Assembly (NCBI GenBank): GCA_036383895.1
Contig: DASVNK010000025.1
Location: 62,001 to 126,000, forward strand
Length of the DNA stretch: 64,000 nucleotides
DNA from: DASVNK01 sp036383895
Lineage (GTDB): Bacteria; Verrucomicrobiota; Verrucomicrobiia; Limisphaerales; SXQI01
Reading direction: 5' to 3'
The translations under genes were made by a program, and so were the position numbers. Shown here piece after piece: positions 17,041 through 26,589 of this stretch. Position 1 is the first letter of the stretch. Each line of letters starts with the position of its first letter. The notes under the pieces were generated by a model, which made no database searches, was not told where the DNA came from, and worked only from the letters and a program-made list of their open reading frames with translations.

Positions 17041-19029
17041 ATGAGTCGTTACTTGGACATGGTGGATGATCCGTCGCATGTGAAGAAGCTCACTGTTCCG
17101 CAGTTGAGCGATTTGGCGCAGGAGATTCGCCATGAATTGATCACCAAGCTGGCGGTCAACGGCGGCCATCTGGGGCCGAACCTGGGAGTCGTCGAACTGA
17201 CGGTGGCGCTGCATCGGGTGTTTTCCACGCCGCACGACAAGTTTGTCTGGGACGTAAGCCACCAGGTTTACGTGCACAAGTTGCTCACCGGGCGGAAGAA
17301 TCGCTTCCATACGATTCGCACGACGGATGGGCTGAATGGCTTCGCGCTGCGGACGGAGAGCGAACATGATTGCTATGGGGCCGGTCACGCGGGCACGGCG
17401 CTTTCGGCGGCGCTCGGCATGTGCGCGGCGCGGGATCAACGCGGGAGCGACGAACAGGTGGTGGCGATTTTCGGCGACGCGGCGTTGACGAACGGGATTT
17501 CGTTCGAAGCGCTGAACAACATTGCCCACACGACGAAGAAGTTCATCGGCATCTTGAACGATAACGAGTGGAGCATCGCGAAGAACGTTGGCGCGATCGC
17601 AAGCTACTTGAACAAGCTGATTACGAATCCGCGCTACAATCAGTTGCAGAAGGATTTTGGCGGATGGGTGAAGCGACTGCCGAAGGGTGAGCTGGCCATC
17701 AAGCTCGGGCACAAGGCTGAGGAAGCAATCAAAGGGACGATCACGGACGTGGCGTTGAAGCCGAGTTTGAGTGCGATCGGCGGTGATGGCCGTGGTGGCC
17801 ACGGCAGCAGCTTGATTTTCGAAGAAATGGGTCTGCGGTATCTCGGACCGATTGATGGGCACGATTTGCCACTGCTCATTAGCGTGCTCGAATACGCCAA
17901 GAGCGTTGATTTCCCAATCGTCATTCATGTCGTCACGCAAAAGGGCAAAGGCTACGACGTGGCGTTGCAGCAGCCGGAAAAATTTCACGGCACCGGACCA
18001 TATGATATTCGCACCGGTGTAGCGCCAGCGAACAAGCCGGGAACTCCGCCGCAGTATCAGGAAGTGTTCGGGCAGGCGATGGTGCGGTTGTGCCAGAAGG
18101 ATACTTCGCTGGTGGGAATTACCGCGGCGATGCCGAGCGGGACCGGTTTGAAGGCGCTCGAGAAGGCGATGCCGAAGCGTTACTACGACGTCGGCATTGC
18201 GGAAGAGCACGCAGTGCTGTTCGCGGCGGGCATGGCGACGATGGGTTATCGGCCAGTGGTGGCGATTTACTCGACGTTCCTGCAACGCGCTTACGATTGC
18301 ATCGTGCATGACGTCGCGCTCCAGGATTTGCCAGTGATTTTCTGCATGGACCGCGCGGGCCTTTCTGCGAATGACGGTCCAACGCATCACGGTTTGTTCG
18401 ACATCGCTTATCTGCGTTGCGTGCCGAACATCATCGCGATGGCCCCGAAGGATGAGGATGAATTGGTGGACATGATGTTCACCGCGACGATGCAGAAGCA
18501 CGCGTCGTTCATCCGCTATCCGCGCGGCAACGGCGAAGGCGTTCCGATCAAGGAACAGCCCGCCCTGCTGGAAATCGGCAAGGCGGAAGTAATCCAGAAT
18601 TTCAGCAACAACGGCGGTAAGAAAATTACGCTGTTCGGTCTCGGGCCAATGTTGCGCCTGGCGAAGGAAGCATCGTCAGTTCTGCGCGAGGATGGTTACG
18701 ACGTTGCGGTGATCAATCCGCGCTTCACCAAACCGCTCGACGAAGGGACCCACGAATACTTCGCGAAGGCTTCGGACGTGGTGGTGACGCTGGAAGATCA
18801 TGTTTTGCCCGGCGGCTACGGAAGTTCCGTGATGGAATTGCTGGCTGATCGCGGAATCACGACTCCAGTGGCACGCATTGGTTGGCCGGATCAATTCATC
18901 GAACACGCTTCGAGTGTGGATTACCTGCGCAAGAAATATGGACTGACGGTTGAGCGCACGGTCCAACTGGCGCGCGAGAAGGCTGGATCGAACCTGGCGC
19001 AGGCGCGGTTACAGTTCGTGAGCGCTTAA
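17041..19029 (+). CDS. dxs: 1-deoxy-D-xylulose-5-phosphate synthase
   Basis: DXS joins pyruvate and glyceraldehyde 3-phosphate using thiamine diphosphate, the first step of the MEP isoprenoid pathway. The 662-residue length is normal. The conserved His residues lie in NGGHLGPNLGVVELT and WDVSHQVYVHKLLTGR. The thiamine motif reads GDAALTNG...LNDNEWSI with an Ala in place of the usual second Gly of GDG. The catalytic glutamate lies in VGIAEEHAVLFAAG in the transketolase-like pyrimidine domain. The gene end overlaps the convergent DUF1275 gene by 4 nt. Confidence 0.95.
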   Translation: MSRYLDMVDDPSHVKKLTVPQLSDLAQEIRHELITKLAVNGGHLGPNLGVVELTVALHRVFSTPHDKFVWDVSHQVYVHKLLTGRKNRFHTIRTTDGLNGFALRTESEHDCYGAGHAGTALSAALGMCAARDQRGSDEQVVAIFGDAALTNGISFEALNNIAHTTKKFIGILNDNEWSIAKNVGAIASYLNKLITNPRYNQLQKDFGGWVKRLPKGELAIKLGHKAEEAIKGTITDVALKPSLSAIGGDGRGGHGSSLIFEEMGLRYLGPIDGHDLPLLISVLEYAKSVDFPIVIHVVTQKGKGYDVALQQPEKFHGTGPYDIRTGVAPANKPGTPPQYQEVFGQAMVRLCQKDTSLVGITAAMPSGTGLKALEKAMPKRYYDVGIAEEHAVLFAAGMATMGYRPVVAIYSTFLQRAYDCIVHDVALQDLPVIFCMDRAGLSANDGPTHHGLFDIAYLRCVPNIIAMAPKDEDELVDMMFTATMQKHASFIRYPRGNGEGVPIKEQPALLEIGKAEVIQNFSNNGGKKITLFGLGPMLRLAKEASSVLREDGYDVAVINPRFTKPLDEGTHEYFAKASDVVVTLEDHVLPGGYGSSVMELLADRGITTPVARIGWPDQFIEHASSVDYLRKKYGLTVERTVQLAREKAGSNLAQARLQFVSA

Positions 19030-19712
19030 AGCTGCGGACCGGGCGTATGCCCGTGCTTCACCCAGCCTTTGAACGTCCAGTAGGCGAGCGCCGCGCCAGC
19101 GGTGAGAACCGCTGGAATTAAGAGCGCTGCGTAACTCAGTGCGTTGAACAATATCGTTCCGGCGATTCCGCCGCAGAGAAACCCGGAGATGATCAAAAAG
19201 CACAGTTTTAGACGTTGACGGTCTACGGGCAAACCGCGCAACGCGTGCCCAAGGAAAATTCCAAGGTCGGTGAACATCCCAGAGAGATGCGTGGTGCGAA
19301 CCACCGTGCCACTGTAAGTGGTCACCATCGCGTTTTGCAGCCCGCAGGCGCACGAGGCCAGGTAATGTCCGTTCGTGCTGTTGCGATTCAAGAAGAAGAC
19401 AGCCGCGCATAGGAGCGCCGATTCCATCAGTAACGCCACGCCGTAGCGGCGGCCAAGCTTGAGCGTGCTGTCCTGAATGAGAAATCCGCTGATGACCGTG
19501 CCCGCGACGAACGAACCAATCAGGACGGCGAAATGGAGGATGGCTTTCGGATCAAGCGAGGCGATTGCCGCCGCCAGCATGCTCGTAGTGCCGGTAAGAT
19601 GTGTGACCGCCTCGTGTTCGAACCCAAGCAGGCCAACGACGTTGATCATCCCGGCGATGAACGCGAGGATCCAGCCACCACTCCAAACCCAGCGTGGCAG
19701 GCGGGAGATCAT
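19026..19712 (-). CDS. DUF1275 (YoaK-like) membrane protein
   Basis: A 228-residue protein with about six membrane helices. It shows the DUF1275 pattern: AFIAGMINVVGLLGF early, HLTGTTSMLA, LIGSFVAGTVISGFL, and the central CGLQNAMVTTYSGTVVRTTHLSGMFTDLGIFLG signature region. The family's function is unknown. It is convergent with dxs and overlaps its last 4 nt. Confidence 0.92.
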   Translation of the reverse strand: MISRLPRWVWSGGWILAFIAGMINVVGLLGFEHEAVTHLTGTTSMLAAAIASLDPKAILHFAVLIGSFVAGTVISGFLIQDSTLKLGRRYGVALLMESALLCAAVFFLNRNSTNGHYLASCACGLQNAMVTTYSGTVVRTTHLSGMFTDLGIFLGHALRGLPVDRQRLKLCFLIISGFLCGGIAGTILFNALSYAALLIPAVLTAGAALAYWTFKGWVKHGHTPGPQL

Positions 19713-19776
19713 GCGAGTTGAGAATCTGCTGCGTGCGATCCGCGTAGCACTGGGGAAGAATTAACGCACACGCTTT

Positions 19777-20853
19777 TTAACGTCGAGTCAGTTTCCCCGA
19801 CTTCACTTCCCAACGCTGGAGATGCTTGCCGAGTTCGGAGGGCCAGTTTTCTTCGGTGCAGGTCATGAAGACCTGGCTGTGGGCCTGGTGGACGCGGCGG
19901 AGGATTGGGAGGAAACCGCTGCGACGTTTCAGGTCGAGTTCGCCCATGATGTCGTCGATGAGAAGCACGGGCGGGGAGCCATGAATGTCGGTGAGGTATT
20001 CGGCCTGCGCTAATTTAAGCGAGATGACGACCGAACGTTTTTGTCCTTCACTGCCGAATTGCGCGACGGATTGGTTATTAAGGCGAAGAACAAGTTCATC
20101 TCGGTGTGGGCCGATTAAGGTAGTGCGCAGGGTGCGCTCGCGGCCTTCCGTTTTGCGGAGTTCGACGGCGAAATCCCTTCGGACACTGGGGGTGTAATCG
20201 AGTTGAAATTCTTCGGCGGCGTTGGTGATGCGGCCGTATGCGTCTTGTGCGATGGGTGTGATTTGCGGAAGGAGCTTGTGACGGAGTTGCATGAGATTCT
20301 CGCCGGTCGCGATCATCTCACGCGTGAATGCTTCAAGCGCGGCAGGGTCAATAACGCGTTGCTTGAGAATCGCATTGCGCGAACGAACAGCGCGTGTGTA
20401 GCGCTGAAGGACTGCGAGATAGGCTGGTTGCGTCTGCGTGAGGAGGAGATCGAGGTAGCGGCGACGGCGGCTTGCCGGCCCTTTAACCAGCTGAATATCT
20501 TCGGAACAAAACACCACACTCCGGAACACGCCAAGGAACTCGGACATTTTTCGGATGGGACGGCCATCCACGGCGAGCTTTCGTTCCTTGGGGGACCAAT
20601 AAAGTTTTATTTCGTGGTCGCCCGCGTGATGTGTTTTGCCGCCAACGAAAAAGCCGGCCTGTCCGTGGCGAACCATCTGCGCGCTGGCGACGCCGCGGAA
20701 AGAGCGGAGAGTGGAGAGCAGGTAAACCGCTTCGAGAATATTGGTTTTGCCTTGTGCATTGTTGCCGAGCAGCAGGTGGAAGCCGGGCGTGAACTCGACA
20801 TCGAGCCGCCCGTAATTCCGAAAATCCCGTAGCCTAAGTTGGCTGAGATGCAC
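19777..20853 (-). CDS. recF: DNA replication and repair protein RecF
   Basis: RecF is an SMC-like ATPase that binds gapped DNA and loads RecA with RecO and RecR. The start is placed at the GTG at 20853 (V-HLSQLRLRDFRNY), giving 358 residues, the normal length; the longer open frame upstream would run antisense into the phosphatase-like gene. Visible motifs are Walker A GNNAQGKTN, FRSVVFCSEDIQLVKG, GSEGQKRSVVISLKLA (signature) and Walker B PVLLIDDIMGELD. No dnaA, dnaN or gyrB is adjacent, so the classical origin-linked order is not kept here. No good Shine-Dalgarno is seen before the GTG. Confidence 0.93.
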   Translation of the reverse strand: MHLSQLRLRDFRNYGRLDVEFTPGFHLLLGNNAQGKTNILEAVYLLSTLRSFRGVASAQMVRHGQAGFFVGGKTHHAGDHEIKLYWSPKERKLAVDGRPIRKMSEFLGVFRSVVFCSEDIQLVKGPASRRRRYLDLLLTQTQPAYLAVLQRYTRAVRSRNAILKQRVIDPAALEAFTREMIATGENLMQLRHKLLPQITPIAQDAYGRITNAAEEFQLDYTPSVRRDFAVELRKTEGRERTLRTTLIGPHRDELVLRLNNQSVAQFGSEGQKRSVVISLKLAQAEYLTDIHGSPPVLLIDDIMGELDLKRRSGFLPILRRVHQAHSQVFMTCTEENWPSELGKHLQRWEVKSGKLTRR

Positions 20854-20895
20854 GCGGAAGGATGCGATGGAAATGGTGGGATTTAAAGAAGAGTT

Positions 20896-20928
20896 ACATA
20901 GAGGCCACGGAGGAGGAGGCACAGAGAG
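20896..20928. repeat. CACAGAG-type dispersed repeat fragment
   Basis: A purine-rich stretch with ATAGAGGCCACGG and GGCACAGAGAG. It resembles one arm of the larger inverted repeat at 62407-62485. It lies in the divergent gap between recF and the phosphatase-like gene, where both promoters should be. Confidence 0.45.
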
Positions 20929-20964
20929 TTTGTGCAGGGAGATACGGGTTGGTAGAGAGATGAC

Positions 20965-21420
20965 ATGGCCATCGAGGATGTTCGCGCTTTCTTGAAGCTG
21001 GGAGAAATTGGCACGAGCGGGATGCCCAAAGCAGAGCACTTTGGGGAAATCGCGAAGGCGGGGTTTACCACTGTAATCAATTTAGCATTGCCGACTTCGG
21101 ACAATGCGCTCGCGAATGAAGGTGACTTGGTAACTCGGGCCGGGATGACCTATGTACATATCCCAGTGTTGTTCGATGCGCCGAAGCGGAGTGATTACGA
21201 GCGGTTCGAGAAGCTCATGAAGGCCGTGCGTGGCGAACCGGTCTTTGTGCACTGCGCGGCGAACATGCGCGTTTCAGCGTTTATGTTTTTGTATCGCTTG
21301 CGAAATGGCTTGGCGAACCGCTCGAATGCAGAAGTAGATCTTCGGAGGATTTGGGAGCCCGATGATGTTTGGCGCGAGTTTATGAACGCGCAATTGCCGG
21401 CGGGCGAGAAGCCGCTTTGA
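20965..21420 (+). CDS. Tyrosine/dual-specificity phosphatase-like protein with CX4R loop
   Basis: A 151-residue protein with a GGTAGAGAGA ribosome-binding region before its ATG. It has the cysteine-phosphatase fold pattern: GTSGMPKAEHFGEIAKAGF, TVINLALP and a loop PVFVHCAANMRVSAF. The loop is Cys97-x4-Arg102 rather than the classical Cys-x5-Arg. A shortened HC-A-x-N-x-R loop like this recurs in a bacterial subfamily annotated as protein tyrosine phosphatase/DUF442-like (from memory). The substrate is unknown. It is divergent from recF, and its 3' end overlaps the convergent CorA-like gene by 41 nt. Confidence 0.8.
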   Translation: MAIEDVRAFLKLGEIGTSGMPKAEHFGEIAKAGFTTVINLALPTSDNALANEGDLVTRAGMTYVHIPVLFDAPKRSDYERFEKLMKAVRGEPVFVHCAANMRVSAFMFLYRLRNGLANRSNAEVDLRRIWEPDDVWREFMNAQLPAGEKPL

Positions 21421-22165
21421 CCGTGCGTTTTTTTGCGGCAGCCGGTTCGTCGAGCAAAAGCTTTACGAAGAACCCCAGCACAAGCCCAAGGAAAAGCGTT
21501 CCCCAAAAGAGCAGCGGTGAAGTAATGGTTTCCAAGCCGTGACGGAAATTCATGCCGAACGCGGACCCAAGCGCGGTCAGCGGGAGAAAGATCGCGACGA
21601 GCATGTTCAGGCGGTGACCGGCTTTAAGAAGTTGTGCGCTGTTCTCAGCTTGCTCTTCGGTTTGCCGCGCGACCATATATTCGAGGCCATTCTTTGCATC
21701 CGCGTGGAGGAGTTCGACGGCCCGTTCGAGTTCGCCTGCCTGATCGCGGGCAATGAGAATGTTGCGATCCATGGGGAATGCTTCGCGCGCTTGTTGAAGG
21801 GCAGTATGCATGTTTCGGACGGTGCGCAACAGCGGGCCGGTGGTTTGGAGAATTTCGAAGTAGGTTTTCGAAGTAGCGTTGCCCTGGAGGCGGTCCTCCA
21901 GTTTATCGACATACTTCGCGAAGTCTTCGAGCAACCCGCGAAGTTCCGCGAGGCCGGAGCCGCCGCCTGTGGATTTCCAAGCGCCCGCGGTGTCGCGCCA
22001 GAAGAGCATCGATTCGCGGTCGGGGTTACCGGGTTGCGGGATTTTATGGAGGATGAGCAGCAGGTGACCTTCGGCCGACATCATGCGCTGGCGGCCGGCT
22101 TGTTCGCCGAGGCGCGCGTGGAAAAGTTCGGGCACTTTCCAGGTGGAGGGAAGGATCGGGCTCAT
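21380..22165 (-). CDS. CorA-like divalent cation transporter family protein
   Basis: The 261-residue protein is shorter than classical CorA (about 320). It keeps the long helical N-terminal region (residues 70-190) and the two C-terminal membrane helices around AIFLPLTALGSAFGMNF, which contains the GMN selectivity motif. CorA proteins form pentamers carrying Mg2+, Co2+ or, for ZntB, Zn2+. The N-terminal alpha/beta domain is reduced, so gating may differ. The end overlaps the phosphatase-like gene by 41 nt on the opposite strand. Confidence 0.85.
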   Translation of the reverse strand: MSPILPSTWKVPELFHARLGEQAGRQRMMSAEGHLLLILHKIPQPGNPDRESMLFWRDTAGAWKSTGGGSGLAELRGLLEDFAKYVDKLEDRLQGNATSKTYFEILQTTGPLLRTVRNMHTALQQAREAFPMDRNILIARDQAGELERAVELLHADAKNGLEYMVARQTEEQAENSAQLLKAGHRLNMLVAIFLPLTALGSAFGMNFRHGLETITSPLLFWGTLFLGLVLGFFVKLLLDEPAAAKKRTVKAASRPPAIARS

Positions 22166-22261
22166 CTACGCCAATGAAAGGAATCCGGGTTTCGGCGTCA
22201 AGTTACGAACGCGCCGGATGTTGCCCCGCGCAGTGATGCACACTAGAGTGCGGCGATTTTT

Positions 22262-23686
22262 ATGGAGTACGAAGCGGTGATTGGGTTGGAGACCCACGTT
22301 CAGCTTAAAACCAAGTCGAAGATGTGGTGCGGGTGCGCCAATGAATTCGGGGCGCTGCCGAACACGAATGTTTGCCCCGTCTGCCTCGGCCTGCCCGGGG
22401 TCTTACCGGTGGCCAATGACGAGGCGCTCCGTCTTACGGCGCTGACCGGCTTCCTGCTGAATTGCGAGGTGCCGCGCTTCGCAAAGTTCGATCGCAAAAA
22501 TTATTTTTATCCGGACGCACCGAAGAATTACCAGATCACGCAGTACGACAAACCTTCCACCCAGAACGGTTACCTGGAATTCGAGTTGAAGGGTGGGATT
22601 GAAAAAGTCCGGATTACGCGCGCGCATCTCGAAGAAGACGTCGGAAAGAATTTCCATTTCGATCGCAACAGCGGCGTGGATTTCAACCGCGCGGGTGTGC
22701 CGCTGCTGGAAATCGTGAGCGAACCTGACATTCGCGATTCGGACATGGCGTACGCCTACTTGAACGCCCTGAAGGATATTTTGATTTACGGCGGGATCAG
22801 CGATGCGGACATGGAAAAGGGCATGGTGCGTTGCGACGTGAACGTGAGTGTGCGTCCAAAGGGGCAGAAAGAACTCGGCGCGAAGATCGAGATCAAGAAC
22901 ATGAATAGCTTCAGCGGCGTGCGGCGCGCGCTGGATTACGAGATTCCGCGACAAATCGAGGAAGTGAAGAAGGGAAACAAGCTGCGGCAGGAAACTCGGC
23001 GTTGGGATGATGTCACCGGAATCACCGAATCAATGCGGTCGAAAGAGATGGCGCACGACTACCGTTACTTCCCGGAGCCAGATCTCATGCCATTTAAACC
23101 AACAGACAAGTGGCTGGATGAAGTAAAGCTGCGCGTAGTCGAATTGCCGCTGGCGCGGAAAAGGCGCTTCATCGACAAGTATCAATTACCCGCATCCGAT
23201 GCGCAGACGTTCATTGATGATGTGCCGCTCGGCGATTACTTCTCGCGCGTGGCAACGCAATCGAACAATCCAAAAGCAGTCGCGAACTGGATCATCAACA
23301 ATCTGCGCGCGAAGCTGACGGAAAGCGCGACGACGCTAGCCGACGTTAAGTTCAAAGAGAATGCGATTCCGGAGCTGATTGGATTGGTGGAGAGCGGTAA
23401 GATCAGCACGCGGATTGCGCAGGATGTTTTTGGCGAGATGTTCGGAAGCGGTGATTCGCCAGCGCAGATCGTGGAGAAGAAGGGATTGGTGCAGGTGAGC
23501 GATACAGGCGCGATCGAGAAGCTGGCGGATGAAGTGATCGCGGCGAATCCGAGAAGCGTGGACGATTACAAAGCGGGCAAGATCGCGGCGCTGAATTTTC
23601 TAAAGGGCCAGGTGATGAAGCTGAGCAAGGGCAAGGCGAACCCGAATGTCGCCGGTGAGGTACTGGAGCGGAAGTTGAAAGCCTGA
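22262..23686 (+). CDS. gatB: Asp-tRNA(Asn)/Glu-tRNA(Gln) amidotransferase subunit B
   Basis: GatB binds the mischarged tRNA and, within GatCAB, activates its Asp or Glu for amidation. The 474-residue length is normal. The start MEYEAVIGLETHVQL, the zinc-type cysteines in MWCGCANEF and NTNVCPVCLGLPG, KNYFYPDAPKNYQITQ, and GVPLLEIVSEPD are the GatB signatures. The C-terminal helical YqeY-like tail ends in MKLSKGKANPNVAGEVLERKL. gatA and gatC are not adjacent. The aldo/keto reductase gene begins 2 nt after the stop, so the two are probably co-transcribed. Confidence 0.97.
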   Translation: MEYEAVIGLETHVQLKTKSKMWCGCANEFGALPNTNVCPVCLGLPGVLPVANDEALRLTALTGFLLNCEVPRFAKFDRKNYFYPDAPKNYQITQYDKPSTQNGYLEFELKGGIEKVRITRAHLEEDVGKNFHFDRNSGVDFNRAGVPLLEIVSEPDIRDSDMAYAYLNALKDILIYGGISDADMEKGMVRCDVNVSVRPKGQKELGAKIEIKNMNSFSGVRRALDYEIPRQIEEVKKGNKLRQETRRWDDVTGITESMRSKEMAHDYRYFPEPDLMPFKPTDKWLDEVKLRVVELPLARKRRFIDKYQLPASDAQTFIDDVPLGDYFSRVATQSNNPKAVANWIINNLRAKLTESATTLADVKFKENAIPELIGLVESGKISTRIAQDVFGEMFGSGDSPAQIVEKKGLVQVSDTGAIEKLADEVIAANPRSVDDYKAGKIAALNFLKGQVMKLSKGKANPNVAGEVLERKLKA

Positions 23687-23688
23687 GG

Positions 23689-24870
23689 ATGAAATACCGC
23701 CGCTACGGAAAGACCGAACTGCAGATGCCCGTGATCACGTGCGGCGGCATGCGTTACCAATGGAAATGGCAGGACGTCCCACCGAACGAAATTCCGCCGG
23801 ATAATCAGCACAATCTCGAAAAAACGATACGCCGCGCGGTCGAACTTGGCGTCGATCATATCGAAACGGCCCGCGGTTACGGCACCTCCGAGATGCAGCT
23901 TGGCCGAATCCTGCCGACCTTTCCCCGCGAGAATCTTATCGTCCAAACGAAAGTCGCGCCGATGAAAAGCACGAAGGATTTCCTGGCAACCTTCGATCGT
24001 TCGATGGATTACCTGCGCCTCGATCATGTCGATCTGCTTTCGCTCCACGGCATCAACAACCGCGAGTTGCTGGAATACTCATTGCAACCCGGCGGCTGCC
24101 TCGAAGCGGCGCGCAAATTGCAAAAGGAAGGCCGCTGCCGCCACGTCGGTTTCTCCACGCACGCCACCACTGACATTATCCTCGAAGCTGTCCAGAGCGG
24201 CGGGTTCGATTACATCAACCTCCACTGGTATTTCGTAAACGACCTGAACTGGCCCTGCATTGAAGCCGCGCACAAGCTCGATATGGGCGTCTTCATCATC
24301 AGCCCGAACGACAAAGGCGGAAAACTTTATTCGCCACCACAAAAGCTCGTCGATCTTTGCGCGCCGCTGAGTCCCATGATCTTCAACGATCTTTACTGCC
24401 TCGCCCGCCCGGAAGTTCACACCCTCAGCATCGGCGCTGCCCGCCCCACCGACTTCGACGAACACGTCCGCGCCCTCGAACACTACGACCGCGCCCCCGA
24501 AGTCATCGCTCCCATCGAGAAGCGCCTCCGCGCCGAAATGGAACGCACCCTCGGTGCCGACTGGTGCCGCGACTGGTTCAAAGGAATTCCCGAATACGTC
24601 GACGTGCCCGGCGAAATAAACATCCGCGAAATCCTCCGCCTCTGGACGTATGCCAAATCCCTCGACCTCGTCGACTGGGCCAAGATGCGTTACAACCTCC
24701 TCGGCCAGGCCGACCATTGGTTTCCAGGAGAAAATGCCGGCAAAGTCCAGGATTTGAACCTGACCGGTGTCTTGGAGAACAGCCCTTTCGCCAAGGACAT
24801 CACCGGCATTCTCCGCGAAGCGCACTCCATGCTCTTCGAAGCACCTAAAAAGCGACTAAGCCAAAGTTGA
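23689..24870 (+). CDS. Aldo/keto reductase family oxidoreductase
   Basis: A 393-residue protein whose first 280 residues form the AKR barrel. The catalytic tetrad can be read as Asp56 (VDHIETARGYG), Tyr64, Lys88 (IVQTKV) and His120 (LLSLHGI). It likely uses NADPH to reduce an aldehyde or sugar-like ketone. The C-terminal 100 residues (FPEYVDVPGEI-like region, then an all-helical segment) resemble the extension of the Fe-S-type AKR subgroup, but no CxxCxxC cluster motif is seen. It is tightly linked to gatB (2 nt), although no shared function is known. Confidence 0.9.
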   Translation: MKYRRYGKTELQMPVITCGGMRYQWKWQDVPPNEIPPDNQHNLEKTIRRAVELGVDHIETARGYGTSEMQLGRILPTFPRENLIVQTKVAPMKSTKDFLATFDRSMDYLRLDHVDLLSLHGINNRELLEYSLQPGGCLEAARKLQKEGRCRHVGFSTHATTDIILEAVQSGGFDYINLHWYFVNDLNWPCIEAAHKLDMGVFIISPNDKGGKLYSPPQKLVDLCAPLSPMIFNDLYCLARPEVHTLSIGAARPTDFDEHVRALEHYDRAPEVIAPIEKRLRAEMERTLGADWCRDWFKGIPEYVDVPGEINIREILRLWTYAKSLDLVDWAKMRYNLLGQADHWFPGENAGKVQDLNLTGVLENSPFAKDITGILREAHSMLFEAPKKRLSQS

Positions 24871-24975
24871 CGTGCCTTCAATGAATCGCACGCGGCTTGC
24901 TCGTGAAACAGATTCATTCTCCACCCGGAAACGGGGATTGATTCACGAACCACTCTTGGCAATCTCTCCGCCGCA

Positions 24976-26589
24976 ATGACCGAGTCCGACAAATTGGATG
25001 AGTTGATGAATTGCAGGATCGATGATGGTCGCAAGATCGTCGAACCCTGCACCGTGGTTATCTTTGGCGCCAGCGGCGATCTCACCGCGCGCAAGCTCAT
25101 CCCGGCCCTTTACCATCTGTTTATTGGAAAGCAGTTGCCGAGCCCATTTCGCATCATCGGCTTCGCCCGCCGCGAAAAGACGGACGAACAATGGCGCACT
25201 GAACTCCGCACCGCCCTCGACCAATTCTCCCGCACGAAACCGGTCGACAACACCGCCTGGACCGAGTTCGCGAAGAATATCTCCTACTGCATCGGCGACT
25301 TCTCCGACGCCACCGCCTTCGGTCGACTAAAGGAACAGCTCGCGCAATTTAAAGACGAGAAGCTGCAAAACAATCTGCTCTTTTACCTCGCCACGCCGCC
25401 TAGCCAATTTGCCGAAGTCGTCGAGCACCTGCACAACGCTGGTCTACTGAAACGTGACGATCCCCGCTTCTGGCAACGCCTCGTTGTTGAAAAACCGTTT
25501 GGCCATGACTTCGAATCCGCGGTGAAATTGAACGACGAACTCACCCGTTACGCCCACGAAAAACAGGTTTACCGCATTGATCATTATCTCGGCAAAGAGA
25601 CGGTGCAGAACATCCTCATGTTCCGTTTCTCCAACGCGATTTTCGAAGAACTCTGGACCCGCCACACGATCGATCACGTCCAAATCACCGTCAGTGAAAA
25701 GCTGGGCGTCGGCGGCCGTGGCGGATATTACGAGGAAGCAGGTGCCATTCGCGACATGGTGCAGAACCATCTCCTCCAGGTCCTCTCGCTGGTCGCCATG
25801 GAACCGCCCGTTACGCTCGAAGCGGAACCGGTGCGCGACGAAAAAGTGAAACTGCTCAAATCAATCCGCCCGATCCTTCCGCAGGATATCGATCACCAGG
25901 TCGTTCGCGGTCAATACTTTGCCGGCATGATCGATGGCCAACTCCGCCCCGGTTATCGCCAGGAACAAAAAGTAAAGAGCGACTCAAACGTCGAAACCTA
26001 CGTTGCTCTCAAACTATTCATCGATAACTGGCGCTGGTCTGGCGTGCCATTCTATCTCCGTACTGGCAAAGCGCTCCCGCTCAGCGCCAGCGAAGTGCGC
26101 GTTCAATTCCGTCCCGCCCCTCACATTCTCTTCGCGGCGCAGTGCGGCACGAAGCTGGATGCGAACGCCCTCACCTTGCGACTCCAGCCCGATGAAGGAA
26201 TTTACCTGCGCTTCAATGGCAAGGTTCCCGGCACCAGCATTCAAGTGCGCCCCGTGCGAATGCATTTTAACTACAACACCGAATTCGGCGCTTACACTCC
26301 CGAAGCCTACGAACGCCTGCTCCTCGATGTCATCGCGGGCGACGCCACGCTCTTTATCCGCCGCGATGAAGTCGAGTCCGCCTGGAACATCGTCGACTCG
26401 ATCCGCAAAGGCTGGTCTGACAAGCCGCTTTCCAATCGCGAATTTTATTCCGCAGGCACCTGGGGCCCTGTTGCCGCCGACGATCTCCTCGCTCAATCCG
26501 GCCATACCTGGCGCAACCCAACGTCGGCAACGTCGCCCACCTCGCCCAATGAAAACAAAGCTGCAGCTCCAGTATCTGCCCACGCCTGA
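24976..26589 (+). CDS. zwf: Glucose-6-phosphate 1-dehydrogenase
   Basis: G6PD oxidises glucose 6-phosphate with NAD(P)+ to 6-phosphogluconolactone, the entry to the oxidative pentose-phosphate pathway. The 537-residue product has the nucleotide motif FGASGDLTARKLIPAL near residue 30, EKPFGHD, the active-site RIDHYLGKETVQN at about residue 198, and the C-terminal R-K-GWSDKPLSNREFYSAGTWGP. A 25-residue low-complexity tail rich in Thr, Ser and Pro is encoded by the stretch overlapping the next gene by 41 nt. Confidence 0.96.
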   Translation: MTESDKLDELMNCRIDDGRKIVEPCTVVIFGASGDLTARKLIPALYHLFIGKQLPSPFRIIGFARREKTDEQWRTELRTALDQFSRTKPVDNTAWTEFAKNISYCIGDFSDATAFGRLKEQLAQFKDEKLQNNLLFYLATPPSQFAEVVEHLHNAGLLKRDDPRFWQRLVVEKPFGHDFESAVKLNDELTRYAHEKQVYRIDHYLGKETVQNILMFRFSNAIFEELWTRHTIDHVQITVSEKLGVGGRGGYYEEAGAIRDMVQNHLLQVLSLVAMEPPVTLEAEPVRDEKVKLLKSIRPILPQDIDHQVVRGQYFAGMIDGQLRPGYRQEQKVKSDSNVETYVALKLFIDNWRWSGVPFYLRTGKALPLSASEVRVQFRPAPHILFAAQCGTKLDANALTLRLQPDEGIYLRFNGKVPGTSIQVRPVRMHFNYNTEFGAYTPEAYERLLLDVIAGDATLFIRRDEVESAWNIVDSIRKGWSDKPLSNREFYSAGTWGPVAADDLLAQSGHTWRNPTSATSPTSPNENKAAAPVSAHA

